Made by a program: the position numbers and the translations under genes. From an uncultured Chlorobiaceae bacterium (GTDB lineage: Bacteria > Bacteroidota > Chlorobiia > Chlorobiales > Chlorobiaceae): DNA of 32,783 nucleotides. Numbering within the stretch: the first letter of the stretch is position 1; each line of letters begins with the position of its first letter. The notes below the pieces were generated by a model. That model was not told where the DNA came from. It saw only the letters and a list, made by a program, of their open reading frames with translations, and searched no databases. Location of the stretch: assembly GCA_903840935.1 (NCBI GenBank), contig CAIMHT010000056.1, forward strand, positions 1-32,783, read 5' to 3'. Below, piece by piece: positions 1 to 6,793 of the stretch.

Positions 1-1287
1 AGTGAGAGCTCGGTCTTTCCTCTTTTCAGTGATATTTTTATTGAGATTGGCGATGATCAGTCGATTGAGAATGATCTCTCCACTTTCAGCTCTCATCTTG
101 GCGCCATCAAAACCATTCTTGATGTTGCAGGGAGCCGGGACCTGGTGCTGATTGATGAACTTTGTGCCGGTACTGATGTTGAGGAGGGGGGAGCCATAGC
201 CCGTGCGGTGATGGAGGAGCTGCTCAATCGGGGTACAAAAACTATTGTGACCACCCATCTTGGTGACCTCAAGGCTTACGCCCATGAGCGGGAAGGGGTG
301 GTGAACGGCGCGATGGAGTTTAACCGGGCGGGGCTGGTGCCGACCTTCCGCTTTGTCAAGGGGTTGCCGGGCAACAGCTTTGCCTTTGCGATGATGAAGC
401 GGATGGGCTTTCCTGGGGCGATGGTTGAACGGGCATCGGGGTTCATGCAGGATGAGCGAATCGGGCTTGACCGGATGCTTGATGATTTGAGCCGCCTTTT
501 TGAGGAAAACCGTTTGCTGAAGCAGCAGCTTGAGGCCCAGCGGGCAGATGTTGCGGCGCGGGAGCTTGTTTTGCGCACTGAGGAGTCGCGCCTTGAGCGG
601 AAGCGCAGGGAGCTGAAGATTGGCGTTTCAAGGGAGCTGCAGAAAGAGGTGGAACATGCCCGAAAAGAGATTCGCGAGATTGTTCAGGAGGTCAAGAGTG
701 CACCGGTTGACATAACCACAGTGCAGGATGCGCGAAAAAAACTTGGAATGAAAAAGCTGGAGGCTGAAAAGAGTGAGGCCGCCCTGCGTGCTGAAGCTGA
801 GAGTACGGTGCCGATTGACCGTACCATCCGTGCGGGTGATTTGGTTCGAATTCTCGACAGCACGGCTTCCGGTCAGATCGAGAGTGTCAATCAGGAGAGT
901 GTGGTGGTGCTGTGCGGTAATTTTAGATTGACCACATCGCTGAAAAACCTTGAAAAGACATCGAAAACACAGGTGAAAAAAAATCTCAAAGAGCCCGCCC
1001 CTCGCCAGCAAAAGAGTTCGTGGTCGGCAACAACCTCGGCTGTGGAGTCAACAACGGTTGATTTGCGGGGGCTCACCGGCGATGAGGCGATTATGAAAAT
1101 TGACCATTTTCTTGATACGATGCTTCTTAACCGTATGCATTCGGCGATAATTCTGCATGGCAAGGGTACCGGGTCTCTGCGGCAGCGGACGGCGGAGTTC
1201 TTGCTGCAGCACAAGGCGGTCAAGAGTTTTCGTCTTGGTGAGTGGGGCGAGGGTGGTGCAGGAGTGACGGTGGTGGAGCTGGGTTAA
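1..1287 (+). CDS. mutS2: MutS2 family ATPase/endonuclease, 5'-truncated by window edge
   Basis: The reading frame is open from base 1, so only the C-terminal 428 residues are present and no start codon is visible. The fragment begins in the MutS-type ATPase core: the signature around DQSIENDLSTFSSHL lies near residues 20-34, and a Walker B stretch LVLIDELCAGTD follows at about residues 44-55. A long charged coiled-coil (about residues 150-270) follows, then a KOW-like segment, and the final ~75 residues form a Smr domain with the motif VDLRGLTGDEA and HGKGTG. MutS2 differs from MutS in having the Smr nuclease domain and lacking mismatch-recognition domains; it acts on branched DNA or on collided ribosomes, depending on the species studied. 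It is followed by a 130-base gap before pgsA. The identification is firm; the cellular role in this organism is inference. Confidence 0.93.
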   Translation, partial: SESSVFPLFSDIFIEIGDDQSIENDLSTFSSHLGAIKTILDVAGSRDLVLIDELCAGTDVEEGGAIARAVMEELLNRGTKTIVTTHLGDLKAYAHEREGVVNGAMEFNRAGLVPTFRFVKGLPGNSFAFAMMKRMGFPGAMVERASGFMQDERIGLDRMLDDLSRLFEENRLLKQQLEAQRADVAARELVLRTEESRLERKRRELKIGVSRELQKEVEHARKEIREIVQEVKSAPVDITTVQDARKKLGMKKLEAEKSEAALRAEAESTVPIDRTIRAGDLVRILDSTASGQIESVNQESVVVLCGNFRLTTSLKNLEKTSKTQVKKNLKEPAPRQQKSSWSATTSAVESTTVDLRGLTGDEAIMKIDHFLDTMLLNRMHSAIILHGKGTGSLRQRTAEFLLQHKAVKSFRLGEWGEGGAGVTVVELG

Positions 1288-1318
1288 AACCTTTATTATT
1301 TCTGACTGGGCAGAGGCA

Positions 1319-1347
1319 TTGAAAAACAGTCTTCAATAGCGTATCTT
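1319..1347 (+). promoter_or_regulatory. candidate sigma70-type promoter for pgsA-pgpA
   Basis: TTGAAA (1319-1324) and TATCTT (1342-1347) are separated by exactly 17 bases in the gap between mutS2 and pgsA. This is a match by eye only. The weak hairpin at 1355-1377 would lie in the leader of this transcript. Confidence 0.35.
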
Positions 1348-1354
1348 ACTATTC

Positions 1355-1377
1355 AGGGAGGCTGTTATTGCCTTCCT
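1355..1377 (+). terminator. weak hairpin downstream of mutS2
   Basis: AGGGAGGC (1355-1362) can pair with GCCTTCCT (1370-1377), with one G-T wobble, across a 7-base loop. A T-rich stretch follows. It could end mutS2 transcripts or act as a leader structure of pgsA; the stem is short. Confidence 0.3.
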
Positions 1378-1417
1378 TTGAGGCTTTTAACTTCAAAACA
1401 TTATAATTCCGCAGGGT

Positions 1418-2038
1418 TTGAAAGAAGAGTACCAGACATATTTGACCATACCCAACCAGTTGACCGCGTTGAGGATTCTTCTCGTTCCGGTTTTTGTTCT
1501 ACTGCTGCTGCAGGGTGATCCCTGGCTCAAGCTGTTTGGCGTCATTGTTTTTGTGGTGGCTTCCCTTACCGATATTTATGACGGCTACCATGCAAGGAAA
1601 TATGGCGTTGAGACTCGTCTTGGCGCTTTTCTCGATCCGCTTGCCGATAAATTGCTCATTACGGCGGCCCTTTTTCTCTACTACTGGATGGGTTATCTTG
1701 TTCTCTGGATGGTGGTGCTGGTTGTTGTTCGCGATGTTGTTGTGACGGCACTGAGGGTCTATGCTGAATATAAAAACAGGCCGGTAGTGACCAGCGTGGA
1801 GGCAAAGTACAAAACCGTGGTACAGAATGTTTTTGTCTATGTGGTTATGGTGCTGATGTTGATGAAGGAGGCTGTTTTTTTTGGCAAGGGTATTGCGGTG
1901 ATGATCAACAGTTTTCTTGTTTCCGATAATCTTTACTATATCATGCTGCTGGTAACGGCTTTTACCGTCTATACCGGCATCTCTTATCTGGTGAGTAACT
2001 GGAACATCTATTTTCAGAAGCCTCTTCAGGGGCAGTAA
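1418..2038 (+). CDS. pgsA: CDP-diacylglycerol--glycerol-3-phosphate 3-phosphatidyltransferase
   Basis: This integral membrane enzyme makes phosphatidylglycerol phosphate from CDP-diacylglycerol and glycerol-3-phosphate. The CDP-alcohol phosphotransferase signature D-G-x2-A-R-x8-G-x3-D-x3-D is complete, starting at DGYHAR near residue 54 and ending at DPLAD. Several hydrophobic segments follow, as expected. The longest frame begins with TTG at 1418 and gives 206 residues. An in-frame TTG at 1442, giving a protein that starts TIPNQLTALR, is an equally good start: family members usually begin just before this IPNxLT motif, and AAGAAGAG lies about 12 bases upstream of it. The stop codon is 4 bases before pgpA, which performs the next reaction, so the two are surely co-transcribed. 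Confidence 0.93.
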   Translation: MKEEYQTYLTIPNQLTALRILLVPVFVLLLLQGDPWLKLFGVIVFVVASLTDIYDGYHARKYGVETRLGAFLDPLADKLLITAALFLYYWMGYLVLWMVVLVVVRDVVVTALRVYAEYKNRPVVTSVEAKYKTVVQNVFVYVVMVLMLMKEAVFFGKGIAVMINSFLVSDNLYYIMLLVTAFTVYTGISYLVSNWNIYFQKPLQGQ

Positions 2039-2042
2039 CAAC

Positions 2043-2519
2043 ATGAAGCTTTTCGCGGCAAAAACCCTCTCCACCTGTTTCGGAATCGGCTTTTTCCCGG
2101 CAGCTCCCGGCACGGTGACGAGTATGGTGGCCGCTCTCGTCTATTTTTTTTTCCCGGTGCTGCACAATCCATTCCTTTTGCTCTTCCTTGTTCTGCTTGG
2201 CACTGGCGTCGGGATCTGGGCTGGGGGGGTGATGGAGGAGCACTATGGCAATGACCCTTCAATTGTAACGATTGATGAGCTTGCCGGTCAGTGGCTGGCG
2301 CTTGTTGCTCTCCCCGAGGGGATTTGGCCTGTGGTGCTCTCTCTCGTTTTTTTTCGCTTTTTTGATATCGCAAAACCCGGGCCAATTGATACCCTCCAGC
2401 GGTTGCCGGGAGGTTGGGGGATCATGCTTGATGACCTGCTGGCCGGTTTGTTTACCAATCTTTTCGTGCGGGCTCTGCTCTTTCTCCTTACTCTTTTTCA
2501 CCTCTGCCCCTCTTTGTAA
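2043..2519 (+). CDS. pgpA: phosphatidylglycerophosphatase A
   Basis: This enzyme dephosphorylates phosphatidylglycerol phosphate to phosphatidylglycerol at the inner membrane, directly after PgsA. The 158-residue length and pattern fit the PgpA family: an N-terminal G-x-G-x-x-P-x-A-P-G-T stretch (GIGFFPAAPGT), a TIDELAGQW motif near residue 78, the FRFFDIAKPGPI motif near residue 103, and an acidic GIMLDDLLAG segment near residue 128. Hydrophobic helices separate these motifs. It starts 4 bases after the pgsA stop codon. Its 3' end converges on dxs: if the dxs frameshift is corrected, the two coding regions overlap by 22 bases (2498-2519), so there is no space for an independent terminator between them. 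Confidence 0.93.
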   Translation: MKLFAAKTLSTCFGIGFFPAAPGTVTSMVAALVYFFFPVLHNPFLLLFLVLLGTGVGIWAGGVMEEHYGNDPSIVTIDELAGQWLALVALPEGIWPVVLSLVFFRFFDIAKPGPIDTLQRLPGGWGIMLDDLLAGLFTNLFVRALLFLLTLFHLCPSL

Positions 2520-2646
2520 AATCGCCTTATTTTTTCAGTCATGGTCGGGGTGTCGAAGCCGATTTCACGGTAGAGGTCGTCAATATGACCATGCGTGACG
2601 AATGCATCGGGGAGGGCGATTTTTAGTACCAAGCGGTTAAGCCCTT
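2498..2646 (-). pseudogene. dxs: out-of-frame C-terminal end of dxs
   Basis: Reading the minus strand from about 2642 in the -1 frame gives LNRLVLKIALPDAFVTHGH followed by a DDLYREIGFDTPTMTEKIRRF-type tail, ending at TGA (2498-2500). This is the canonical last ~47 residues of Dxs, including the LPDxFxxHG motif of domain III. The heptamer at the junction reads A-AAG-GGC in the minus-strand zero frame (plus-strand 2641-2647), and a -1 slip there joins the two parts exactly. A single G lost from a run of four would create the same picture. Confidence 0.88.
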
Positions 2647-4428
2647 TGGATTGAGGTGGTCGATAACGGCGCTGCCAAGCCCGCCGATTATACTGTTTTC
2701 CTCAATAACGACAAAATGGGTTGAGCGGGATGCCAGTTCCTCAATCACTGCGGTGTCGAGCGGTTTCAGGAAGCGCATGTTAACCACTGTGGCCAGGATC
2801 TCCTCTTTTTCGAGTAAGGCAGCAACTTCAAGCGCTTTTTGCGTCATGGTTCCCATGCAGAACAGTGCAAGACCGTTGCCCTCCCTCGCAATCACAGCCT
2901 TGCCGACTGGCAGGGAGGTGAAGTTTTTGCGGAGGCTCATGCCTGTTCCGTTTCCTCTCGGATAACGGATGGCAACCGGGCCGTGCAGCTCGTAGAGGGC
3001 GGTATAGAGCATGTCGCGCAGCTCCTGCTCATCTGCCGGGGCCATGATGACAAGGCCCGGCACGGCGTGAAGCCAGGAGAGATCGAATGCTCCGTGATGG
3101 GTTGGTCCATCTTCGCCGACAAGCCCGGCTCGGTCGATGGCAAAGACAACATGCAGATTCTGGAGCGCCACATCATGAATCAACTGGTCGTATGCTCGCT
3201 GCAGAAAGGTTGAATAAACAGCAAAGACCGGCTTGAACCCCTGGGAGGCAAGCCCGGCGGCAAAGGTGACGGCATGAGGCTCGGCGATACCGACATCAAA
3301 AAAACGGTTCGGCAGGGCGTTCTGGAAGAGATCGAGCGATGTGCCGCTTGGCATGGCAGCGGTAATGGCAATGATGTTTATGTCTTTCAGGGCAAGCTCC
3401 ACCAGAGCCTCTCCAAAGACCTCCTGATATTTTGGGGGAAGCGAGGTCTCGGCTGTTTTCAGCAATTTGCCTGTCGTCGTATCGAAACCACCGTTGTGTG
3501 CGTGCCATTTGCTCTGGTTCTCCTCTGCCGGTTTGAACCCCTTCCCTTTTGTGGTGATAACATGCAGCAGCTTTGGGTTTGGAAGTGCCTGCATCTCTTT
3601 GAGCGCCTTGACGAGCTGCTCTATGTTGTGGCCATCAATAGGGCCAAAATATCTCAAGCCCAGGGCTTCAAAAAATGCTCCTGGTGTCAATGCTGCCTTT
3701 ACTCCATCCTCAATTTTCCGGACGGCCTTTTTTGCCTTCTCTCCAAGCCCGTTGTTGAGAAGCGAAAGAGATTTCCAGACCAATTTGCGGGCCCTGTTGT
3801 AGCTTTTGTTGAGGGTCAGGTTGACAAGATGGTGCCGGAGTGCGCCGGTATTGGACGAAATGGCCATCTGGTTGTCGTTGAGTATGACAAGCACGTCGCT
3901 TTTCAGATCGCCGAGGTGGTTCATCGCTTCGAAGGCCATGCCACCGGTCATGCTGCCATCTCCTATGACCGCGATCACCTTTTCATTGCCACCCGCAAGA
4001 TCACTTGCCACGGCAATGCCCGTAGCGGCGGAAATTGAGGTGGAGGCGTGACCGACTCCGAAAGCGTCATGCGCACTTTCTGCTCTTTTGGGAAAACCAG
4101 CCAGCCCGCCGAACTTACGATTGCTTTGCATCCGTTCCCTTCTTCCGGTCAGGATTTTATGAACGTAGGCCTGGTGGCCGACATCCCAGATGATTTTGTC
4201 GTGTGGGGCGTTGTAGACATGGTGCAGCGCAACGGTCAGCTCTACAACACCAAGGCTTGAGGCAAAATGGCCGCCATTGAGGGAGACGAGGTTGATAACC
4301 TCTTTACGACACTCATCAGCCACGCCCTGAAGCTCAGCAATGGTAAGCTTTTTCAGATCTTCAGGTGAGCGAATTGCCGAGAGAACGTTTATCGGCTGAG
4401 AAATTGAAACCGGGAGAGAAGCAGGCAT
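2623..4428 (-). CDS. dxs: 1-deoxy-D-xylulose-5-phosphate synthase, C-terminus displaced by frameshift
   Basis: Dxs condenses pyruvate and glyceraldehyde-3-phosphate with thiamine diphosphate (TPP), the first step of the MEP isoprenoid route feeding carotenoids, quinones and the (bacterio)chlorophyll tail. The frame gives 601 residues. Seen: the HxxYxHKxLTGR region near 85-96, the TPP-binding GDGSMTGG at 156-163 with NDNQ at 184-187, the catalytic-glutamate region DVGIAEPH at 378-385, and GEDGPTHHG at 438-446. The family signatures stop at G596; six unrelated residues and a stop follow. The missing C-terminus (LPDAFVTHGHIDDLYREIG and onward) is present in the -1 frame down to 2498, which would restore 643 residues, the usual length. 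ATG at 4428 fits the family N-terminus, although no clear Shine-Dalgarno sequence precedes it. It lies 98 bases downstream of the YjbQ gene. Confidence 0.92.
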   Translation of the reverse strand: MPASLPVSISQPINVLSAIRSPEDLKKLTIAELQGVADECRKEVINLVSLNGGHFASSLGVVELTVALHHVYNAPHDKIIWDVGHQAYVHKILTGRRERMQSNRKFGGLAGFPKRAESAHDAFGVGHASTSISAATGIAVASDLAGGNEKVIAVIGDGSMTGGMAFEAMNHLGDLKSDVLVILNDNQMAISSNTGALRHHLVNLTLNKSYNRARKLVWKSLSLLNNGLGEKAKKAVRKIEDGVKAALTPGAFFEALGLRYFGPIDGHNIEQLVKALKEMQALPNPKLLHVITTKGKGFKPAEENQSKWHAHNGGFDTTTGKLLKTAETSLPPKYQEVFGEALVELALKDINIIAITAAMPSGTSLDLFQNALPNRFFDVGIAEPHAVTFAAGLASQGFKPVFAVYSTFLQRAYDQLIHDVALQNLHVVFAIDRAGLVGEDGPTHHGAFDLSWLHAVPGLVIMAPADEQELRDMLYTALYELHGPVAIRYPRGNGTGMSLRKNFTSLPVGKAVIAREGNGLALFCMGTMTQKALEVAALLEKEEILATVVNMRFLKPLDTAVIEELASRSTHFVVIEENSIIGGLGSAVIDHLNPKGLTAWY

Positions 4429-4526
4429 GAGATTTCACAGATACTGGTTTATTTCATACTCAGTAACTGTAACCATTTCGGGCGGCTCCCGGTTCCATGT
4501 CGGGCAATTTGGTGGCTTGCGCAGTG

Positions 4527-4952
4527 TTACATGCCTGAAATCTGAAGGAGGACGCTTCTCTCTTCGCGAGGCCCGTCAACTTCAACGAAAAAAATTGATT
4601 GCCACTCTCCGAGGAGTATTTTTCCTTCTGCGAAGGGAATGGTTTCGGAGCTGTTCATGAAGAGGCCGAGGAGATGGGAGTGGGCATTGTGGCGGCCATC
4701 AATGGGATCGAGATTGTGGAGGTAGTTGCCATCTTTTGGCACAAGACGCTTGAGATATGTCTCCATATCTTCAAGAAGTCGCTCCTCTTTTTCGTTGATG
4801 TTAATAAAGGCGGTCGTGTGGCGGCTTATGACAGTTATCTGCCCCCTCTCAAGTCCTGAGGAGAGCAGGGCTGCGCTTACTTCAGCGGTAATGTCGATGA
4901 TTTCAATGGGCTTTGTGGTTCGCCTCCTGACGGTATAGGTGATGATCTGCAT
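4527..4952 (-). CDS. YjbQ/UPF0047 family protein
   Basis: This 141-residue protein matches the YjbQ (UPF0047) family along its length. Seen: SRHTTAFININEKEERLLED near residues 44-63, the NAHSHLLGLFMNSSETIPF stretch near 89-107 and the GEWQSIFFVEVDGPREER block near 116-133. Those His and Glu residues form the conserved pocket of the family. Members have weak thiamine phosphate synthase activity, and the family is often annotated as a secondary thiamine-phosphate synthase; the true substrate is unsettled. Placement next to dxs, a TPP-dependent enzyme, is suggestive but not proof of a thiamine link. It lies between the GH13 gene (48-base gap upstream) and dxs (98-base gap downstream) on the same strand. 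Confidence 0.88.
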   Translation of the reverse strand: MQIITYTVRRRTTKPIEIIDITAEVSAALLSSGLERGQITVISRHTTAFININEKEERLLEDMETYLKRLVPKDGNYLHNLDPIDGRHNAHSHLLGLFMNSSETIPFAEGKILLGEWQSIFFVEVDGPREERSVLLQISGM

Positions 4953-5000
4953 AAAATGAATGGAGTCAATAGTGTACTTGAACAGGATAGAACCCTGGGT

Positions 5001-6470
5001 TTATTCTTGTTTGTAGGCTGGTACTTTTGTCGTGCAGGTTATGACTATTGCTTCGTGCGCACAGAGGGTTATTTTCATTACCTTTTCAGCATAGTGAATA
5101 CTCGTTTTGTTTTTGTTTTGTGTACTGAGTATGGTGAGCTTCTTCATTGCGCCGTGTTCAAGGGATGGGTGACTGAATTCGAGAGGAATGCCGGTTCCGC
5201 TGAAATTAACCAGAACGTAGGCGCTCTCTTTCGCGGTAAAGCGATGGAAACCAAGACAATGCGAGTTATTGGGTGCGTTGAGGTTGAGCCATTCGATCCG
5301 CCCCTCCTGAAACACCTCTCTCTCTTGAAGCAAAAAGAGTTTTTTATAGAATTCAGCCAGCTTTCCGTCGTTGACTTCCGTTGTTTGCCGGAGCAGTTGC
5401 ACCGGAACTTGCTTTTTGAAACCATCCATCTGATCCTGATGGATAAGGTGCATCCCTGGAGAGGTGAGCAGCACCAAAGCTGCGGCCTTATTGTTCAGTC
5501 CGATTTTTTCAGCAGCCCTTTGTTCGTCATGGTTTTCAAGAAAGCGGCAGAGATGTTTCTGGTAGTCCCAATTGCCAAGCAGGTGTCCCGTCAGTTTTTC
5601 AGTGTTGATCGAGGCCTCGGTGATGTAGTCATAAAATGGTTTGTCGTAGGTAAAGTCAAATCCCTGTTGTTGCAACTCCCACTCCTTGCTCCAGTATGAT
5701 TCGGCCAGAAAAAGAAAGTCGGGGTAACGGAGCTTTACGGCCGTGATTGCCTTATCCCAGAACTCCTCTTCCATGAAGCCACCAAGGCCGCTCCATGTTG
5801 TATTGAAAACACTTTTCAGCACCAGCATGGCCATATCGCATCGGACGGCATCGCAGAGTGAGCTTACCTTGAAAAGATTCTCGGTCATCATCTTGTGCGT
5901 CTCTTTCCTGGCATAGTTGAGCTGCAGGGTGTCTGTCCATGGGGCAAAGTAGGGATCTTTGCCGTAGGCCAGGTATTGTTCTTTTCTGTACTGAAAGCCA
6001 GCCTGGGGATCCAGGCACCACTCCTCATTGCATATTGGAATAAAATACTCCGGGTGCTCGGGCAAAAAAGCATTGTCAAGGGCAAGATGGTTTGGCACAA
6101 AGTCGAGCATCAGTTTAATGCCGCTTGCATGGAGTTTTTCACGGAAGGTCAACAATTCGGTCTCTCCTCCCAGCGCTTCATTGACGGTATAGGAGGGGAG
6201 GGAATAGGGTGATGAGGCAATATCCTCTGGTGTTACGGTTGGGATATGTTTCAAAAAGGATGCCCTCAGCCCCTGATGTGCCGTAGCAATTGCCTTGCTG
6301 TACTGGCTTGGTTTCCAAACACCCATCAACCATACCATGTCAAAGCCACAGCTTGAAAAAAAGGCAAACTCCTCATCGGGTATGTTGCCGAGGGTTACAG
6401 AGCGGTTATGTTCTATGCTCAGTTTATGCAGCCAGATTCTTGTATTGATTTCGTAAACAAGAGGAAACAT
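5001..6470 (-). CDS. alpha-amylase family (GH13) protein
   Basis: This 489-residue protein shows the four conserved GH13 regions of the catalytic (beta/alpha)8 barrel: DFVPNH (region I, near 122-127), AVRCDMAML with the nucleophile Asp (region II), FLAESYW with the acid/base Glu (region III) and FLENHDE (region IV). All three catalytic carboxylates are therefore present. No signal peptide is visible, so it most likely acts in the cytoplasm, on glycogen-type or maltooligosaccharide substrates; the exact specificity (hydrolase or transglycosylase) cannot be read from sequence alone. A short C-terminal beta domain fills the last ~90 residues. The ATG start at 6470 gives MFPLVYEINTRIWL, the normal opening of the barrel. 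It appears to be the first gene of a minus-strand group leading to the YjbQ gene and dxs. Confidence 0.87.
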   Translation of the reverse strand: MFPLVYEINTRIWLHKLSIEHNRSVTLGNIPDEEFAFFSSCGFDMVWLMGVWKPSQYSKAIATAHQGLRASFLKHIPTVTPEDIASSPYSLPSYTVNEALGGETELLTFREKLHASGIKLMLDFVPNHLALDNAFLPEHPEYFIPICNEEWCLDPQAGFQYRKEQYLAYGKDPYFAPWTDTLQLNYARKETHKMMTENLFKVSSLCDAVRCDMAMLVLKSVFNTTWSGLGGFMEEEFWDKAITAVKLRYPDFLFLAESYWSKEWELQQQGFDFTYDKPFYDYITEASINTEKLTGHLLGNWDYQKHLCRFLENHDEQRAAEKIGLNNKAAALVLLTSPGMHLIHQDQMDGFKKQVPVQLLRQTTEVNDGKLAEFYKKLFLLQEREVFQEGRIEWLNLNAPNNSHCLGFHRFTAKESAYVLVNFSGTGIPLEFSHPSLEHGAMKKLTILSTQNKNKTSIHYAEKVMKITLCAHEAIVITCTTKVPAYKQE

Positions 6471-6504
6471 GGTATTGCATTCGTTTAGGTGGGCAATGGT
6501 TAGT

Positions 6505-6532
6505 ATTAAAATATAGCAACTCTGAAAGCCAA
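6505..6532 (-). promoter_or_regulatory. candidate promoter of the GH13-YjbQ-dxs group
   Basis: On the minus strand TTGGCT (6532-6527) and TTTAAT (6510-6505) are separated by 16 bases, 35 bases upstream of the GH13 start codon. The match is moderate and made by eye. Confidence 0.3.
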
Positions 6533-6683
6533 AAGTGAGATACTTGTGGTTAAAAGATCAGAAAAAAGTGGTGCGGCACCTGGCGATTCTCTTTTTGAGT
6601 GCATACTTCGTGGTTTGTTGCGAAATATCCGTGGGGAAAGATGCCGTCGTGGCTTGTTGTTACGGTGCGGTAAAAGGATTTGT

Positions 6684-6712
6684 TTGACTCTGATTTGTAA
6701 AAAGGGTAAAGA
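6684..6712 (+). promoter_or_regulatory. candidate sigma70-type promoter of uvrD
   Basis: TTGACT (6684-6689) and TAAAGA (6707-6712) are separated by 17 bases and lie about 80 bases upstream of the uvrD start. Both boxes are close to consensus. Confidence 0.45.
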
Positions 6713-6793
6713 TGTACGAAATTCAACTGGAGATTTTGGCGTTCTGCGAAAGCAATAGGTGGCGCTCTAACTGTTAACAGGTATCAGGAAGTA

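Larger units (their letters stand above)
6471..6793. other. divergent intergenic region between GH13 gene and uvrD
   Basis: A 323-base gap separates two divergent genes. It holds a candidate promoter for each side. A 70-codon frame at 6546-6758 on the plus strand has no recognisable family, no ribosome-binding site and a composition like the flanking non-coding sequence, so it was not called. No RNA gene or repeat was seen. Confidence 0.6.

Noticed and set aside
3274-4038. 254-codon plus-strand frame opposite dxs
   Set aside because: It lies wholly within the well-supported dxs coding region and has no family-like motifs; it is an antisense shadow.
6546-6758. 70-codon plus-strand frame between the GH13 gene and uvrD
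   Set aside because: It has no ribosome-binding site, no recognisable family and a basic, irregular composition; it overlaps the uvrD promoter candidate.
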